17,065 bases of DNA from Saccoglossus kowalevskii (GCF_000003605.2 NW_003140813.1:359418-376482), one strand, 5' to 3'. Shown: positions 8,401 to 15,692, counted from the stretch's first letter. The notes: generated from the sequence alone by a model not told the origin. Program-made: numbers and translations.

Positions 8401-10108
8401 AAGGTCGAATTCAAGGAGCTATTAGGATCGAATTTTTGCATTACTGAGCATGTTGCTGTGCATATATCCAATGCATTGTGGGAAATAATTTTTCCTTGCA
8501 TATAATATAAAACAATAATTTCTTTTTGAGATGTTTGTACAATATTAGGATTCATATCAATAATTATATGTAACTTCTTTACCTCATGTCACCGATAAAA
8601 AATCGGGATATAAAGAAATAATTTTGTCATGAAAACCAGTGCAAAAATACTATGTTTGACAATTTTTCATCACATTTTGAATTCTTGTTCCTCGAAACAT
8701 TGTCCGGAGACCCAAATTGTGTTTTTCGTTTTCCAAAACGCATTATTCCATAACAATTATAAAAGATGACATATAATATTCAACTTGTCCAGAACCTTCT
8801 TAAATGTGCCCCCACTTCCCCCCCCCCATGTAGCGCGGAGTACTAAATTTACGGCACAAGGGTTGTATCTGTAAAGAGTAAAAATAAATTATTGTAGTAT
8901 GCTTTGTATATGCATATCTCTGTGTTGTGTTGTTTTATTTTATGTACCAAACAATTATGAAAAAAAAAATATCAATGTCATTATGAATACTTATATCATT
9001 GAATAACAAAAGTACACGGGGTAGAAAAATATACAAGTTGTTGGTTTTTTGACCATCGAAGTACATGATTTTGACAGGTTGGCATCACTGCTTTTGTAAA
9101 CAATGTGATAAATTTCAGCACCAAGTCGTCGTTCATGAAGTCAGAAATTATACAGTAAAACGACAAAACATAAAATGATGAATTGCCATTGCTTGTTTAT
9201 TGTTTATTCAACTTGAACATCTTTTGATAGTCAAGCTTATTTGTTCCAGACACAATGTCACTGCTGATCAATTTCCAGACACATCGACGCCATTAGGTCA
9301 CAATCGTTATTCCTATATGGTACCTTTCTTTCCTGAACGGACCCACAGCGATTTTTTCAAGAACGCCGATCATTTTGGATACGACTATGATGACATTGAT
9401 GAATTTGGTAAGATATGAAATTTACACCGATAGAGGATGCCATCGTGCTCTAAAATGATATCACGTGAACCCCATCGGATACTTTCCGCCCCAAAACTTG
9501 ATGCACTTGATAAACATGCATGGAAATATAATTCTGACTGTAATTGTTGGCCACACTTCGGACGTCAATGTGACGGAAACAGGACGCTACCCCATTCATG
9601 AATAATAATCATCAGTGTGACAAAAAACAACTCATATACCCACATAGTATCAGTTCGATTTGATATGTTTGTGTGACGGTGACTGTCTTAGATACATGTG
9701 TGTTCAATCGTATTTATACGCTAATAGTACTTTGACATTGTTTGGTCTCAGGGCTACCACTTGACCCAGTAGAACGTGAAAGGGAAATAACAGCTGTCAG
9801 TCAAATGAAGAAATGTACATTATCAAATAATGATCCGGGAAATACGGGTAAGCATTACATATGAAATAGAATAACAATTACATATCTGTAAAACTGTTGC
9901 AACCTATATTTTGGATTTGTATTTTATTATACATGAACAGTAATGCCATTTACTTGTTTCAGATAAAATTATATGGTTTATTTCTGGATTATTCTTTGCT
10001 GCCATCGCTGTACTCGTGATTGTTAGTATAAACTGCGTTAGGCGAAGACGTCGACGAAATTATCATCGCTTTACACGCGATGATGAAATAACAGATATAT
10101 CTATGTAA
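5143..10108 (+). CDS. TYR: Tyrosinase family, membrane-bound type-3 copper oxidase (7 exons)
   Basis: Exons: 5143-5437, 5732-6138, 6763-7159, 8130-8301, 9250-9407, 9752-9847, 9963-10108. All introns are GT-AG, and the joined frame is 556 codons plus TAA with no stops, close to the roughly 530 residues of vertebrate tyrosinases. The predicted order is: signal peptide (about 8-27); Cys-rich/EGF-like module (C33 to C118); CuA with H185, H212 and H221; conserved PYWDW (244-248); CuB with H384, H388 and H411 in LHNQVH and LHH; a [11 protein letters not shown] block shared with vertebrate tyrosinases; one transmembrane helix (about 511-534); six arginines (535-540); and a short tail. About ten N-glycosylation sequons fit a lumenal enzyme. 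By family it oxidises phenols or catechols to quinones, for melanin or tanning. All six copper ligands suggest activity. Tyrosinase versus tyrosinase-related (TYRP1/DCT) cannot be separated from sequence alone, so the symbol denotes the family. Confidence 0.93.
5438..5731 (+). other. Tyrosinase intron 1
   Basis: A 294-bp GT-AG intron. It holds a GC-rich hairpin, GCGCGG (5454-5459) with CCGCGC (5466-5471), in otherwise AT-rich sequence. The GC-rich patch at 5450-5590 looks like an inserted repeat, but I cannot name it. Confidence 0.85.
5732..6138 (+). CDS. TYR: Tyrosinase exon 2: EGF-like end and CuA site
   Basis: Residues 99-234, phase 1 to phase 0. It completes the EGF-like knot (C106, C109, C118; [10 protein letters not shown]), then the RRNIL and [14 protein letters not shown] segments with H185. 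The CuA core [15 protein letters not shown] contributes H212 and H221. The H212-H221 spacing of nine matches vertebrate tyrosinase. Ends in WERALQK at a GTGAGT donor. Confidence 0.93.
6139..6762 (+). other. Tyrosinase intron 2
   Basis: A 624-bp GT-AG intron with no coding sequence. A CCAAT-like ATTGG (6455), TATAAA (6471-6476) and AAGATGGCCGC (6500-6510, YY1-like) lie within about 55 bp. This could be a decayed promoter-bearing repeat or chance. Confidence 0.85.
6763..7159 (+). CDS. TYR: Tyrosinase exon 3: central domain
   Basis: Residues 235-366 plus one base of codon 367, phase 0 to phase 1. It starts [14 protein letters not shown], the conserved strand after CuA, followed by the CTICTD pair (C254, C257) and the [10 protein letters not shown] segment also found in vertebrate tyrosinases. 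Several sequons are present (NCT, NFT, NLT, NES, NWT). Ends in SFRNVLEG across the junction, a conserved family boundary. Confidence 0.93.
7160..8129 (+). other. Tyrosinase intron 3
   Basis: A 970-bp GT-AG intron. It contains TCACATGA, an M-box-like octamer, at 7260-7267, and a perfect hairpin at 7508-7533 (CTTTTATTGG, six-base loop, CCAATAAAAG). No transposon boundaries or coding segments were recognised. Confidence 0.85.
7508..7533. repeat. Perfect 10-bp inverted repeat (hairpin) in intron 3
   Basis: CTTTTATTGG at 7508-7517 pairs with CCAATAAAAG at 7524-7533 across the loop ATAAAA. Pairing stops exactly at these ends, so it is a short hairpin, not part of a longer MITE. Confidence 0.7.
8130..8301 (+). 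CDS. TYR: Tyrosinase exon 4: CuB site
   Basis: Residues 367-423 plus two bases of codon 424, phase 1 to phase 2. It carries the whole CuB site: LHNQVH (H384, H388) and [12 protein letters not shown] (H411), followed by FEKWLRR. The spacings of 4 and 23 residues between ligands match vertebrate tyrosinase. The LNGTM sequon (N392) is also shared. Confidence 0.94.
8302..9249 (+). other. Tyrosinase intron 4
   Basis: A 948-bp GT-AG intron, AT-rich. It has a poly-C run near 8816-8827 and a small imperfect hairpin centred on CCGAT-AAAAA-ATCGG (8592-8606). No gene or transposon recognised. Confidence 0.85.
9250..9407 (+). CDS. TYR: Tyrosinase exon 5: distal conserved block
   Basis: Completes R424 and runs to residue 476 plus one base. 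It contains an HNVT sequon, the [11 protein letters not shown] block and the FGYDYDD segment, which align end to end with the region after CuB in vertebrate tyrosinases. Closes at a GTAAGA donor. Confidence 0.92.
9408..9751 (+). other. Tyrosinase intron 5
   Basis: A 344-bp GT-AG intron. It contains a perfect TCACGTGA at 9461-9468, the second such octamer in the window. Otherwise featureless. Confidence 0.85.
9461..9468. promoter_or_regulatory. TCACGTGA octamer in intron 5, candidate MITF/TFE E-box
   Basis: A palindromic TCACGTGA identical to the upstream one at 3462, in unique-looking intronic sequence. A role in tyrosinase regulation is inference from the known MITF/TFE recognition sequence. 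Confidence 0.3.
9752..9847 (+). CDS. TYR: Tyrosinase exon 6: lumenal stalk
   Basis: Residues 477-508 plus one base, phase 1 on both sides, so skipping would keep the frame. It encodes a short polar stalk ([11 protein letters not shown] onward) with a single Cys between the catalytic domain and the membrane helix. Poorly conserved in the family; called from the splice sites and open frame. Confidence 0.82.
9848..9962 (+). other. Tyrosinase intron 6
   Basis: A 115-bp GT-AG intron, the shortest of the gene. Nothing else is seen in it. Confidence 0.82.
9963..10108 (+). CDS. TYR: Tyrosinase exon 7: transmembrane helix and cytosolic tail
   Basis: Residues 509-556 and TAA. A hydrophobic helix (about 511-534, [20 protein letters not shown]) is followed by six arginines (535-540), a clear stop-transfer signal giving type I topology, and a tail of about 16 more residues. 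The tail has YHRF (542-545), which fits a YxxPhi sorting signal, and an acidic DDE. It lacks the dileucine signal of vertebrate tyrosinases. Confidence 0.9.
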
Positions 10109-10287
10109 TTATAACCGAACAAGAAGTGTATGACTAGGCAGTCTCTTAAAAACGTTTACATGATTTGTCCACAGAATATTCCCAAGAAAATACTTATGTA
10201 ACTATTTACAATTCGTGTACACAGATTATAACTCTACTGCATTGCGAATGGTTATCCCGGCTGCTTGCATGCTATTTTAAAAACGAT

Positions 10288-10293
10288 ATTAAA
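10288..10293 (+). terminator. Candidate polyadenylation signal of tyrosinase
   Basis: ATTAAA, the common AATAAA variant, 180 nt after the stop codon, in AT-rich sequence. No nearer AATAAA was seen. The cleavage site is not visible. Confidence 0.4.
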
Positions 10294-10557
10294 TACATAT
10301 TATGTACACAATAATTCATTTGTAAAAATCAATTCATATATACTCAAGGTAATCCGATCCTTATTTACATTATTCAGTTTTTCATAGAGTACAACATAAT
10401 ATGAAATTCACCCATATAACCATGAAAAGCAGGTACAAGTAATTTTATATATGTTTGTATCTTTGCGTCTTCAACAAACACTTATGTGTTTTATTGACAC
10501 GACATCTTTCACAATTCATGCATTGCAAAGTGTGTGGAGACATTCGTCTATAGATTA
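10294..10557. other. Downstream flank of tyrosinase
   Basis: AT-rich sequence with no gene or repeat recognised. Confidence 0.4.
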
Positions 10558-10730
10558 CGGTAACCCATTAGGGCCACATTCAAAGCGTAAAAAAATATCT
10601 CGAAATTACAAAATTTCGACATGACATCTCGAAATTATGACTTGACATCTCGAAATTTCGAGATGCTAGATCGGAATGTCGAGATATTTCCTTTTTTGTT
10701 AAGCTTTGAATTGGCCCGAATGGGCTTCCG
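10558..10730. mobile_element. Foldback MITE, Tc1/mariner-like, with TA flanks
   Basis: The ends are inverted copies: CGGTAACCCATTAGGGCCA on the left and, read from the other strand, CGGAAGCCCATTCGGGCCA on the right. Both continue into ATTCAAAGC and, after A-rich stretches of different length, ATATCTCGA. TA dinucleotides flank the element at 10556-10557 and 10731-10732, as Tc1/mariner target duplications would. The middle has a perfect 20-bp palindrome at 10646-10665 and repeated GACATCTCGAAATT. There is no transposase, so it is non-autonomous. The class assignment rests only on the TA flanks. Confidence 0.75.
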
Positions 10731-10732
10731 TA

Positions 10733-11829
10733 TTAGATAAATACTATGATACAAATTAGTGCAACTTAATTCAGAGAAGGCTAAATAAGTAATGCGCAAC
10801 GTTACCATTGTGAAGTAAGAATCTGATGGATCAAGAGAATAGATGCAGGTGGAATAATTATACGAATTAGAGAAGAAGAGGATGAATCAAACATCACTTA
10901 ATAACATCTGATAAATACTATATGAAAAAAACGTTTTGTGCGAAATTCAAACCTACTGCTTTCAGTGCTACCTGCTGTACAAACCTGTCGACTGCACTGG
11001 TAATGAACCAACTTCAACCAAGATGAGGTACATTTCTTCAAACCAACGACTGGAATGCGATCTGACTAAACGAACACGTGTATATTAATTTTCGAAGGAA
11101 TTTATTGGTATCCATTGTGCATGTCATTATGCAAGGACTGGTGACTATGAAAACTGCTGCATGATGATTTTCCAGGTGACTGTTGAACCAAGCGAGTTGT
11201 GGCGTGTGTTTTGTTCCTGGCGAACTTTCTACGCCCCAGTGTCTGTGCGCTGATGTGCAGGTATAGGGAGACCATCAATCTGTACAGGATTATATCGAGA
11301 GGTGACTATGATAACTGCGTCGGCGCCAGTCTACGCCTACTTTATGGTGAATGTTGAAAGTCTGGAAACACGTACACGCAAATACCACCAGGTATCTCAG
11401 TTCAGGGTTGGGGTTTATTGTAATGAATTGCATTGTTGTGTGAAAATTATCAATATATTTAATGTACCATTATTTTTGGATTTATATTATATGTCACAAT
11501 ACTATATTATTTTATCAACCAAAACTTTGTTTGTTTATTGTTTGGTAGATTTTAGGTTACATGCGTTGCGTATCTTCGTTCGTGCATATTAAATGTTTAT
11601 ATAATTTATTTGAACGTGTTCCTTGCAGCTGTGTATGAACTGGTCTACATAATAATCTCTTGTAACACTCATTTGTACATTGTGAGCCACCCCTGATTAT
11701 ATTGAATTCTGTTGTGTCCTTGGTCAGCCGGTAACCAGAACTAATACAAGAGGGACGTTTTGGTGGCTTTATATTTCAATTCAATTTTGTCAATTTGTGT
11801 TTCCTACCTGGAAATAAAACTTCAAAACT
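10733..11829. other. Non-coding interval with a diverged direct repeat and an AATAAA
   Basis: No protein gene supported. GGTGACTATGAWAACTGC occurs at 11140-11157 and 11301-11318, each followed 17-27 bp later by a related GTTGAA-containing stretch, suggesting an old duplication of about 161 bp. A strong AATAAA (11813-11818) lies immediately before the minisatellite, and an acceptor-like TTCCTTGCAG ends near 11629. The 96-codon frame at 11302-11592 matches no family I know. An untranslated transcript is possible but unproven. Confidence 0.35.
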
Positions 11830-12315
11830 CCAAATGTCTTCTAATATGGCCCACATACAGCGACCAAGTAATACAGTAGTGGTTCAGATTGCTTCTCACA
11901 TGGCTCCAGATGTCTTCTCACATGGCTCACACACTAAGGTCAAATAACACAGCAGTGATTCAGATGTCTTCCCACATGGCTCACATACAGAGACCAAATA
12001 ACACAGCAGTGCTCCAGATGGTTTTCACATGGCTCACATACAGAGATTAAATAACACAGCAGTGCTCCAGATGACTTCTGACATGGCCCACATATAGTGA
12101 TAAACTAACACTGCAGTGGTCCAGATGGCTTCTCACGTGGTTGACATACAGTGACCAACTAACATAGCAGTGGTCCAGATGGCTTCTCACGTGGTTGACA
12201 TACAGTGACCAACTAACATAGCAGTGTTCCAGATGTCTTCTCACGTGGTTGACATACAGTGACCAACTAACATAGCAGTGTTCCAGATGTCTCACACATG
12301 GCTCATTTACGGACC
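11830..12315. repeat. 54-bp minisatellite, about nine copies
   Basis: Units start at 11830, 11884, 11960, 12014, 12067, 12121, 12175, 12229 and 12283, beginning with variants of CCAGATGGCTTCTCAC. The spacing is 54 bp, except 53 at one unit and one extra 22-bp partial unit at 11906. The units at 12121-12282 are almost identical, while the left ones are more diverged. Because 54 is a multiple of three, the minus strand is open across several units (12047-12295) and would read as an 18-residue repeat. This looks like a consequence of the period, not a gene. Confidence 0.92.
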
Positions 12316-12363
12316 AAATAATACCGTACCAGACACAATATCTGTGTGGTATATTTTTAACCA

Positions 12364-12724
12364 GAAAGCCCCTCTATATTTACTAATAAAGAAAATACAC
12401 TTTTTGAGCAGACTGAGAAGAATATAACAACTCGCTCATCTCATGGAGATATCATTCTGATAGGGGATGTGAATGCTAGAACATCAAGATTAGAAGACTA
12501 CATTTTGAATGATTCTGTAAATCATATACCACTGCCAAATAATTGTAAAATTGATGATGAGAAATTCATATGGGAAAAAACTAATCGATATTTGTCTGTC
12601 AACACACTTGAAAATTGTTAATGGGCGAAACATTGGATTTCATACGGCAGTTTCACTTGCCATGCATATAACGGCTCCAGTTTAGTAGATTACATCATTG
12701 CAAAAATTCAATACATGAAAGTAC
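12364..12724 (+). pseudogene. LINE A endonuclease domain, first part
   Basis: Reads ESPSIFTNKENTLFEQ then the GDIILIGDVNARTS motif in one frame up to a TAA near 12619. A frameshift restores IVNGRNIGFHT and a second restores GSFTCHAYNGSSLVDYIIA. GDxNAR and the final SDH (beyond the insertion) are hallmark APE-endonuclease motifs. Interrupted by the element starting at 12725. Confidence 0.82.
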
Positions 12725-13032
12725 TGTCATGAATTTGTTTTTGCGTATCTGTTAACCGACTTAATTAGCTGATTATTAGCGAATTGCTGTGTTATGTCTG
12801 TCATCGTTTAGGCCTATTTGAAGTTTTGGACGGAACTTGGCTCAGTGATTTGGAACTAATTACGAGATAACCGTCGCTATTCTATCGATTCTGACAGTTG
12901 GTATTCATAGTTATTAATGTAGTGAACGATTAATCAAAAGATATGACGTATTCAGTACTTAGTGTGATTGGCTTTATGATTGAAGGTTACGCCCTGGAGT
13001 CTTTTTACTGCATTGTAATTGGTTAGAAAATG

Positions 13033-13038
13033 AATAAA
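13033..13038 (+). terminator. AATAAA inside the solo-LTR-like element
   Basis: A canonical hexamer about midway through the insert, where an LTR would carry its polyadenylation signal. No full-length element is present to use it. Confidence 0.35.
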
Positions 13039-13089
13039 GAGAGTTTGAGTTGGTCTTGACGAATACTCCACGACAGACACAGTCGTAGT

Positions 13090-13165
13090 GCAGTCCTGGA
13101 GAGTCTTGGGGCGAGCCTTGACGCAGTCTAAAAGAGTCTTGGGACAGCCTTGCGAAAGTCTTGGG
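13090..13165. repeat. 33-bp tandem duplication inside the LTR-like element
   Basis: GCAGTC begins units at 13090 and 13123. Both continue through AGAGTCTTGGG and AGCCTTG, and a third partial AAGTCTTGGGG follows. Internal tandem repeats of this size are common in LTRs. Confidence 0.7.
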
Positions 13166-13387
13166 GATTTTTCCCCAGGGCGCTGTGTCTTATAGAGTGC
13201 TCGATTGACCGACTAACGAGAGTTGAAACGTATTTCGTTGTGTGTGCCTTATTTGACTGTAAAGTATAAGTGACTTTCCCGATCCCATATCTCAAGGGGA
13301 CAAGATAGAGAAACGAGACGAGATTCCCCCCCCCCAATTGACACGTGAAGAGAACCCGAGAGTAGGAGAATTTACCCCTGATAGTAC

Positions 13388-13666
13388 ACCCAGTATCACA
13401 TTTATCTGATCACTGCCCATTGTCATTCACACTTAAACTACCTAGATCATTTGAGACATGTCAATAACAACATGGGCTTAAAACCATTACCTATAAATTA
13501 TATTTGGGAATCATCCTCAATTGATAATTACAAGACAGCAATGAATAATGCAGCAGTCAGATCCAAAATTACATCTTATTTACATATGGATTATACAAAA
13601 CGTAATATTAATCATGCTATCCGGGCACTAAATAATGTTTTATACTATAGCAGACATGTCGCTTAA
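13388..13666 (+). pseudogene. LINE A endonuclease end and linker
   Basis: Begins in HPVSHLSDHCPLSFTLKLP, where SDH is the last catalytic motif of APE-type endonucleases. It shifts frame near 13455 and continues as a 71-codon linker (KPLPINYIWESSSIDNYK onward) to a TAA at 13664-13666. No domain is expected in this linker. Confidence 0.75.
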
Positions 13667-13880
13667 AACCCAGGCTCGTAGACCAAAAAAATAAAAATAA
13701 TAATAAAAAGAGACAAACAAACAAACAAATAAATGGCATGATAAGCCATGTTACATACTTAAACGAGAGTTAACTGACATGGGTTTAATTATTAGTAAAA
13801 CATCCCAGAGAACCGTACATAAGGTCTAGATTTTTTCAACTGAAAAAAGAATGCAAAAAACTAATTAGACTGAAAAGGAG
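13667..13880 (+). other. Decayed LINE A sequence
   Basis: A-rich, stop-ridden DNA between two recognisable LINE segments. It ends in a patch reading FFQLKKECKKLIRLKR, typical of the basic stretch before LINE reverse transcriptases. Confidence 0.5.
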
Positions 13881-13888
13881 AGTACATA

Positions 13889-14125
13889 ATGAGAAATAAA
13901 GTGAAAGAAATAATCCAACGAAACATTAGTAAAAAAAATAAAAAAACTAATTCATTACCATCTAACAATGATATTAGTGAAAGTATCAGTGACGTTGAAT
14001 GGATTAAACATTTTTCAAATTTAAATATGGTGTGTAAGAATGATTCAATTTTAGATGAGGAAATTAAGGCATTAGAAATTAATGAAACAAATAAAAAATT
14101 AAAAAGGGGGAATTACTGTAGATGA
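13889..14125 (+). pseudogene. LINE A region before the reverse transcriptase
   Basis: An open frame of 78 codons with basic, Asn-rich sequence and the motif EWIKHFSNLN, the usual W..F..L signature just upstream of LINE RT domains. A frameshift near 14106 continues into GITVDEITEAIKEKKST, the conserved start of the RT. This is a fragment, not a separate gene. Confidence 0.72.
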
Positions 14126-15130
14126 GATAACTGAAGCAATTAAAGAAAAAAAATCAACAATGATAGAATCACTAATGAAATGATTATAGATTGGCAAACT
14201 GCCGTAGTTAAACCAATTATGACTTTTTAATACCATTATAAGACTTAAACAGATAGTTGGCGTACCAGTTATATTAAACCAATACACAAATCAGGTGATA
14301 AAAATATTCCAAATAATTATAGAGGGATAGCCCTTTAAAGTTGTCTGGCTATGCTGTTTACATCTGTGCTCAATAATAGACTTCATAACTATGTTTAGTG
14401 CAATAACATCTTAAACCCATGCTGGTTTCAGACCAGGTTGTACAACAACAAATAACTAATTTATTCTAAAAACAAATATAGATAAATACATCAATAATAA
14501 TGAAACGCACGAGAAACAAATAAATAAAGTGTTTGTTGGCTTTGTTGATTTCGAATAGCTTTTAACAGTGTCTGGCGTAAAGTGAAGTATTATAAATTAT
14601 TAACAAAAACAATATCAATGGCAAGTGTTATCATTTATGTATGAAGATGTAAACTAAAGTATAAAATTAGGGGGAGTAACTAGACCTTTTTAAGTCACTC
14701 AGGGTGTAAGACAAGGGTGTAATTTAATTTTTTTTAAATGATTTACCCCCATATGCTAGATAAATCTTGCAAACCAGTAAAGTTTGAGAAGAAAGATATA
14801 AACTGTTTACTGTATGCACATGATTTAGTACTAGTATAAGAAACGGAAGGGTTACAATATTTATGTTTAATAAATTAAATATATATTCCAATAAATGGAA
14901 TCTAGATGTAAATACTGCCATAATGATATAATTTAATACAACGGCAGATTGTTAAATAATATATACAATTTTATTACAATAATGAAGAAACGAATATAGT
15001 TACTAATCACAAATATCTGGGTCTGGAATTTAAACTTAGTGGTAAGGTTGATTTAGCAAATGTCAATTTGTACAAAAAAGCTGTCAAAGTATTCTTCTAT
15101 TTCAGAAAAACTATTAACACATCTAGTAAC
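14126..15130 (+). pseudogene. LINE A reverse transcriptase core, inactive
   Basis: RT motifs appear in order across several frames: NNYRGIAL and MLFTSVLNNRLHNY (14276-14400), FVDF with the first catalytic Asp (14541-14552), GVRQGCNL (14702-14725), and LLYAHDLVLV (14807-14836) followed by ETEGLQ. YADD has become YAHD through one GAT-to-CAT change, removing a metal-binding Asp. At least five stops and several frameshifts confirm that it is dead. The thumb-side KYLGLEF motif follows at 15011. Confidence 0.83.
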
Positions 15131-15659
15131 ATTAATGTAAATACATAGATCAATATTTTTGTTCATGTTATTTAACCAATATTAACATATGGGTATACAA
15201 TTTTTAGACTTGAAAAACACAATGACAAAACATCAGTGGAAAAATTAAATCTAAAATTATGTAAGTTATTATTACAGATAAATCAATCATCTACCAATCT
15301 AGCAGTAAGAGGAGAATTAGGCAGATACCCACTGTCAATATTTATTAAGCAAATGTTAATGAGATTTTGGTTAAGAACAAGCACAAAAAAACAAATTAGT
15401 CCATGAGGCAATGACGAGTACGATGGAAAATCAATCCTCATGGGCTAAGTCAATGCAAGAAATTACTGGTAAAAAAGAAGTGGATAACTTTTGGAATGGA
15501 AATGAAAATAACATTCAAGAAATTTGTAAATGTGTACAGTCTGACTATGAGTCAAATTGGAAAACAAGTATAAATACAGATGGGACAGGGGAACAGAATA
15601 AACTTGTGAATGAGTATATAAAAGTGGAGGAGTATATAAATACTAGCATGGTGGGATAA
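15131..15659 (+). pseudogene. LINE A C-terminal region
   Basis: Reads PILTYGYTIF and LNLKLCKLLLQINQSSTNLAVRGELGRYPL with scattered stops, then an 82-codon open stretch (15411-15659) containing SSWAKSMQEI. These are typical of the region after the RT in LINEs (Y.E.G..P motif followed by SW). The TAA at 15657-15659 is probably the original ORF end. Confidence 0.65.
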
Positions 15660-15670
15660 GAAAAAGAATA

Positions 15671-15692
15671 TGCAAACTAAGAATAGTTTGCA
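15671..15692 (+). repeat. Perfect 9-bp stem-loop at the LINE A/LINE B junction
   Basis: TGCAAACTA (15671-15679), loop AGAA, TAGTTTGCA (15684-15692). It lies just 12 bp after the probable LINE A stop codon. A short 3' hairpin is used by some LINEs as the reverse transcriptase recognition signal; that role here is inference. Confidence 0.55.

Larger units (their letters stand above)
12725..13382 (+). mobile_element. Solo-LTR-like insertion inside LINE A, flanked by AGTAC
   Basis: AGTAC occurs immediately before (12720-12724) and after (13383-13387). Removing 12725-13382 plus one AGTAC joins the LINE reading frame exactly (YIIAKIQYMK into VHPVSHLSDHCPL). The 658-bp insert starts with TG (TGTCATG), contains AATAAA at 13033-13038 and has no open frame or terminal inverted repeats, which fits a solitary LTR with a 5-bp target duplication. 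The right end is GAT, not the canonical CA, so the LTR identity is inference. Orientation is taken from the TG end and the AATAAA. Confidence 0.75.
12349..15660 (+). mobile_element. LINE A: decayed non-LTR retrotransposon, interrupted by an LTR insertion
   Basis: An APE-type endonuclease followed by a reverse transcriptase, recognisable through many stops and frameshifts. Order: endonuclease motif GDIILIGDVNART (near 12453-12485), GSFTCHAYNGSSLVDYIIA (before 12710), then SDHCPL (13406-13423) beyond the inserted element. Next come a linker, the RT fingers (HKSGDKNIPNNYRGIAL, near 14276), FVDF (14541-14552), GVRQGCNL (14702), the mutated catalytic box YAHD (14813-14824), NHKYLGLEF (15005), and a C-terminal segment to 15659. 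The 5' end is missing: nothing before the mid-endonuclease is found after the minisatellite. The clade cannot be fixed. It is inactive. Confidence 0.88.

Noticed and set aside
11302-11592. 96-codon plus-strand frame downstream of tyrosinase
   Set aside because: The second half is low-complexity Tyr/Phe/Ile from AT-rich DNA. It has no domain or homology that I can see.
12047-12295. 82-codon minus-strand frame with a perfect 18-residue repeat
   Set aside because: It is explained by the 54-bp minisatellite, whose period is a multiple of three. The diverged units outside it break the frame, and no promoter or partner exon is seen.
11830-12315. CRISPR-like array of regular repeats
   Set aside because: The whole 54-bp unit is repeated without unique spacers, and the DNA is clearly animal nuclear sequence.
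12725-13388. LTR with canonical TG...CA ends (ending at the ACA after AGTAC)
   Set aside because: The five bases after that end (CCCAG) do not match the AGTAC before the element. The AGTAC duplication also rejoins the LINE frame, so the end at 13382 is better supported.
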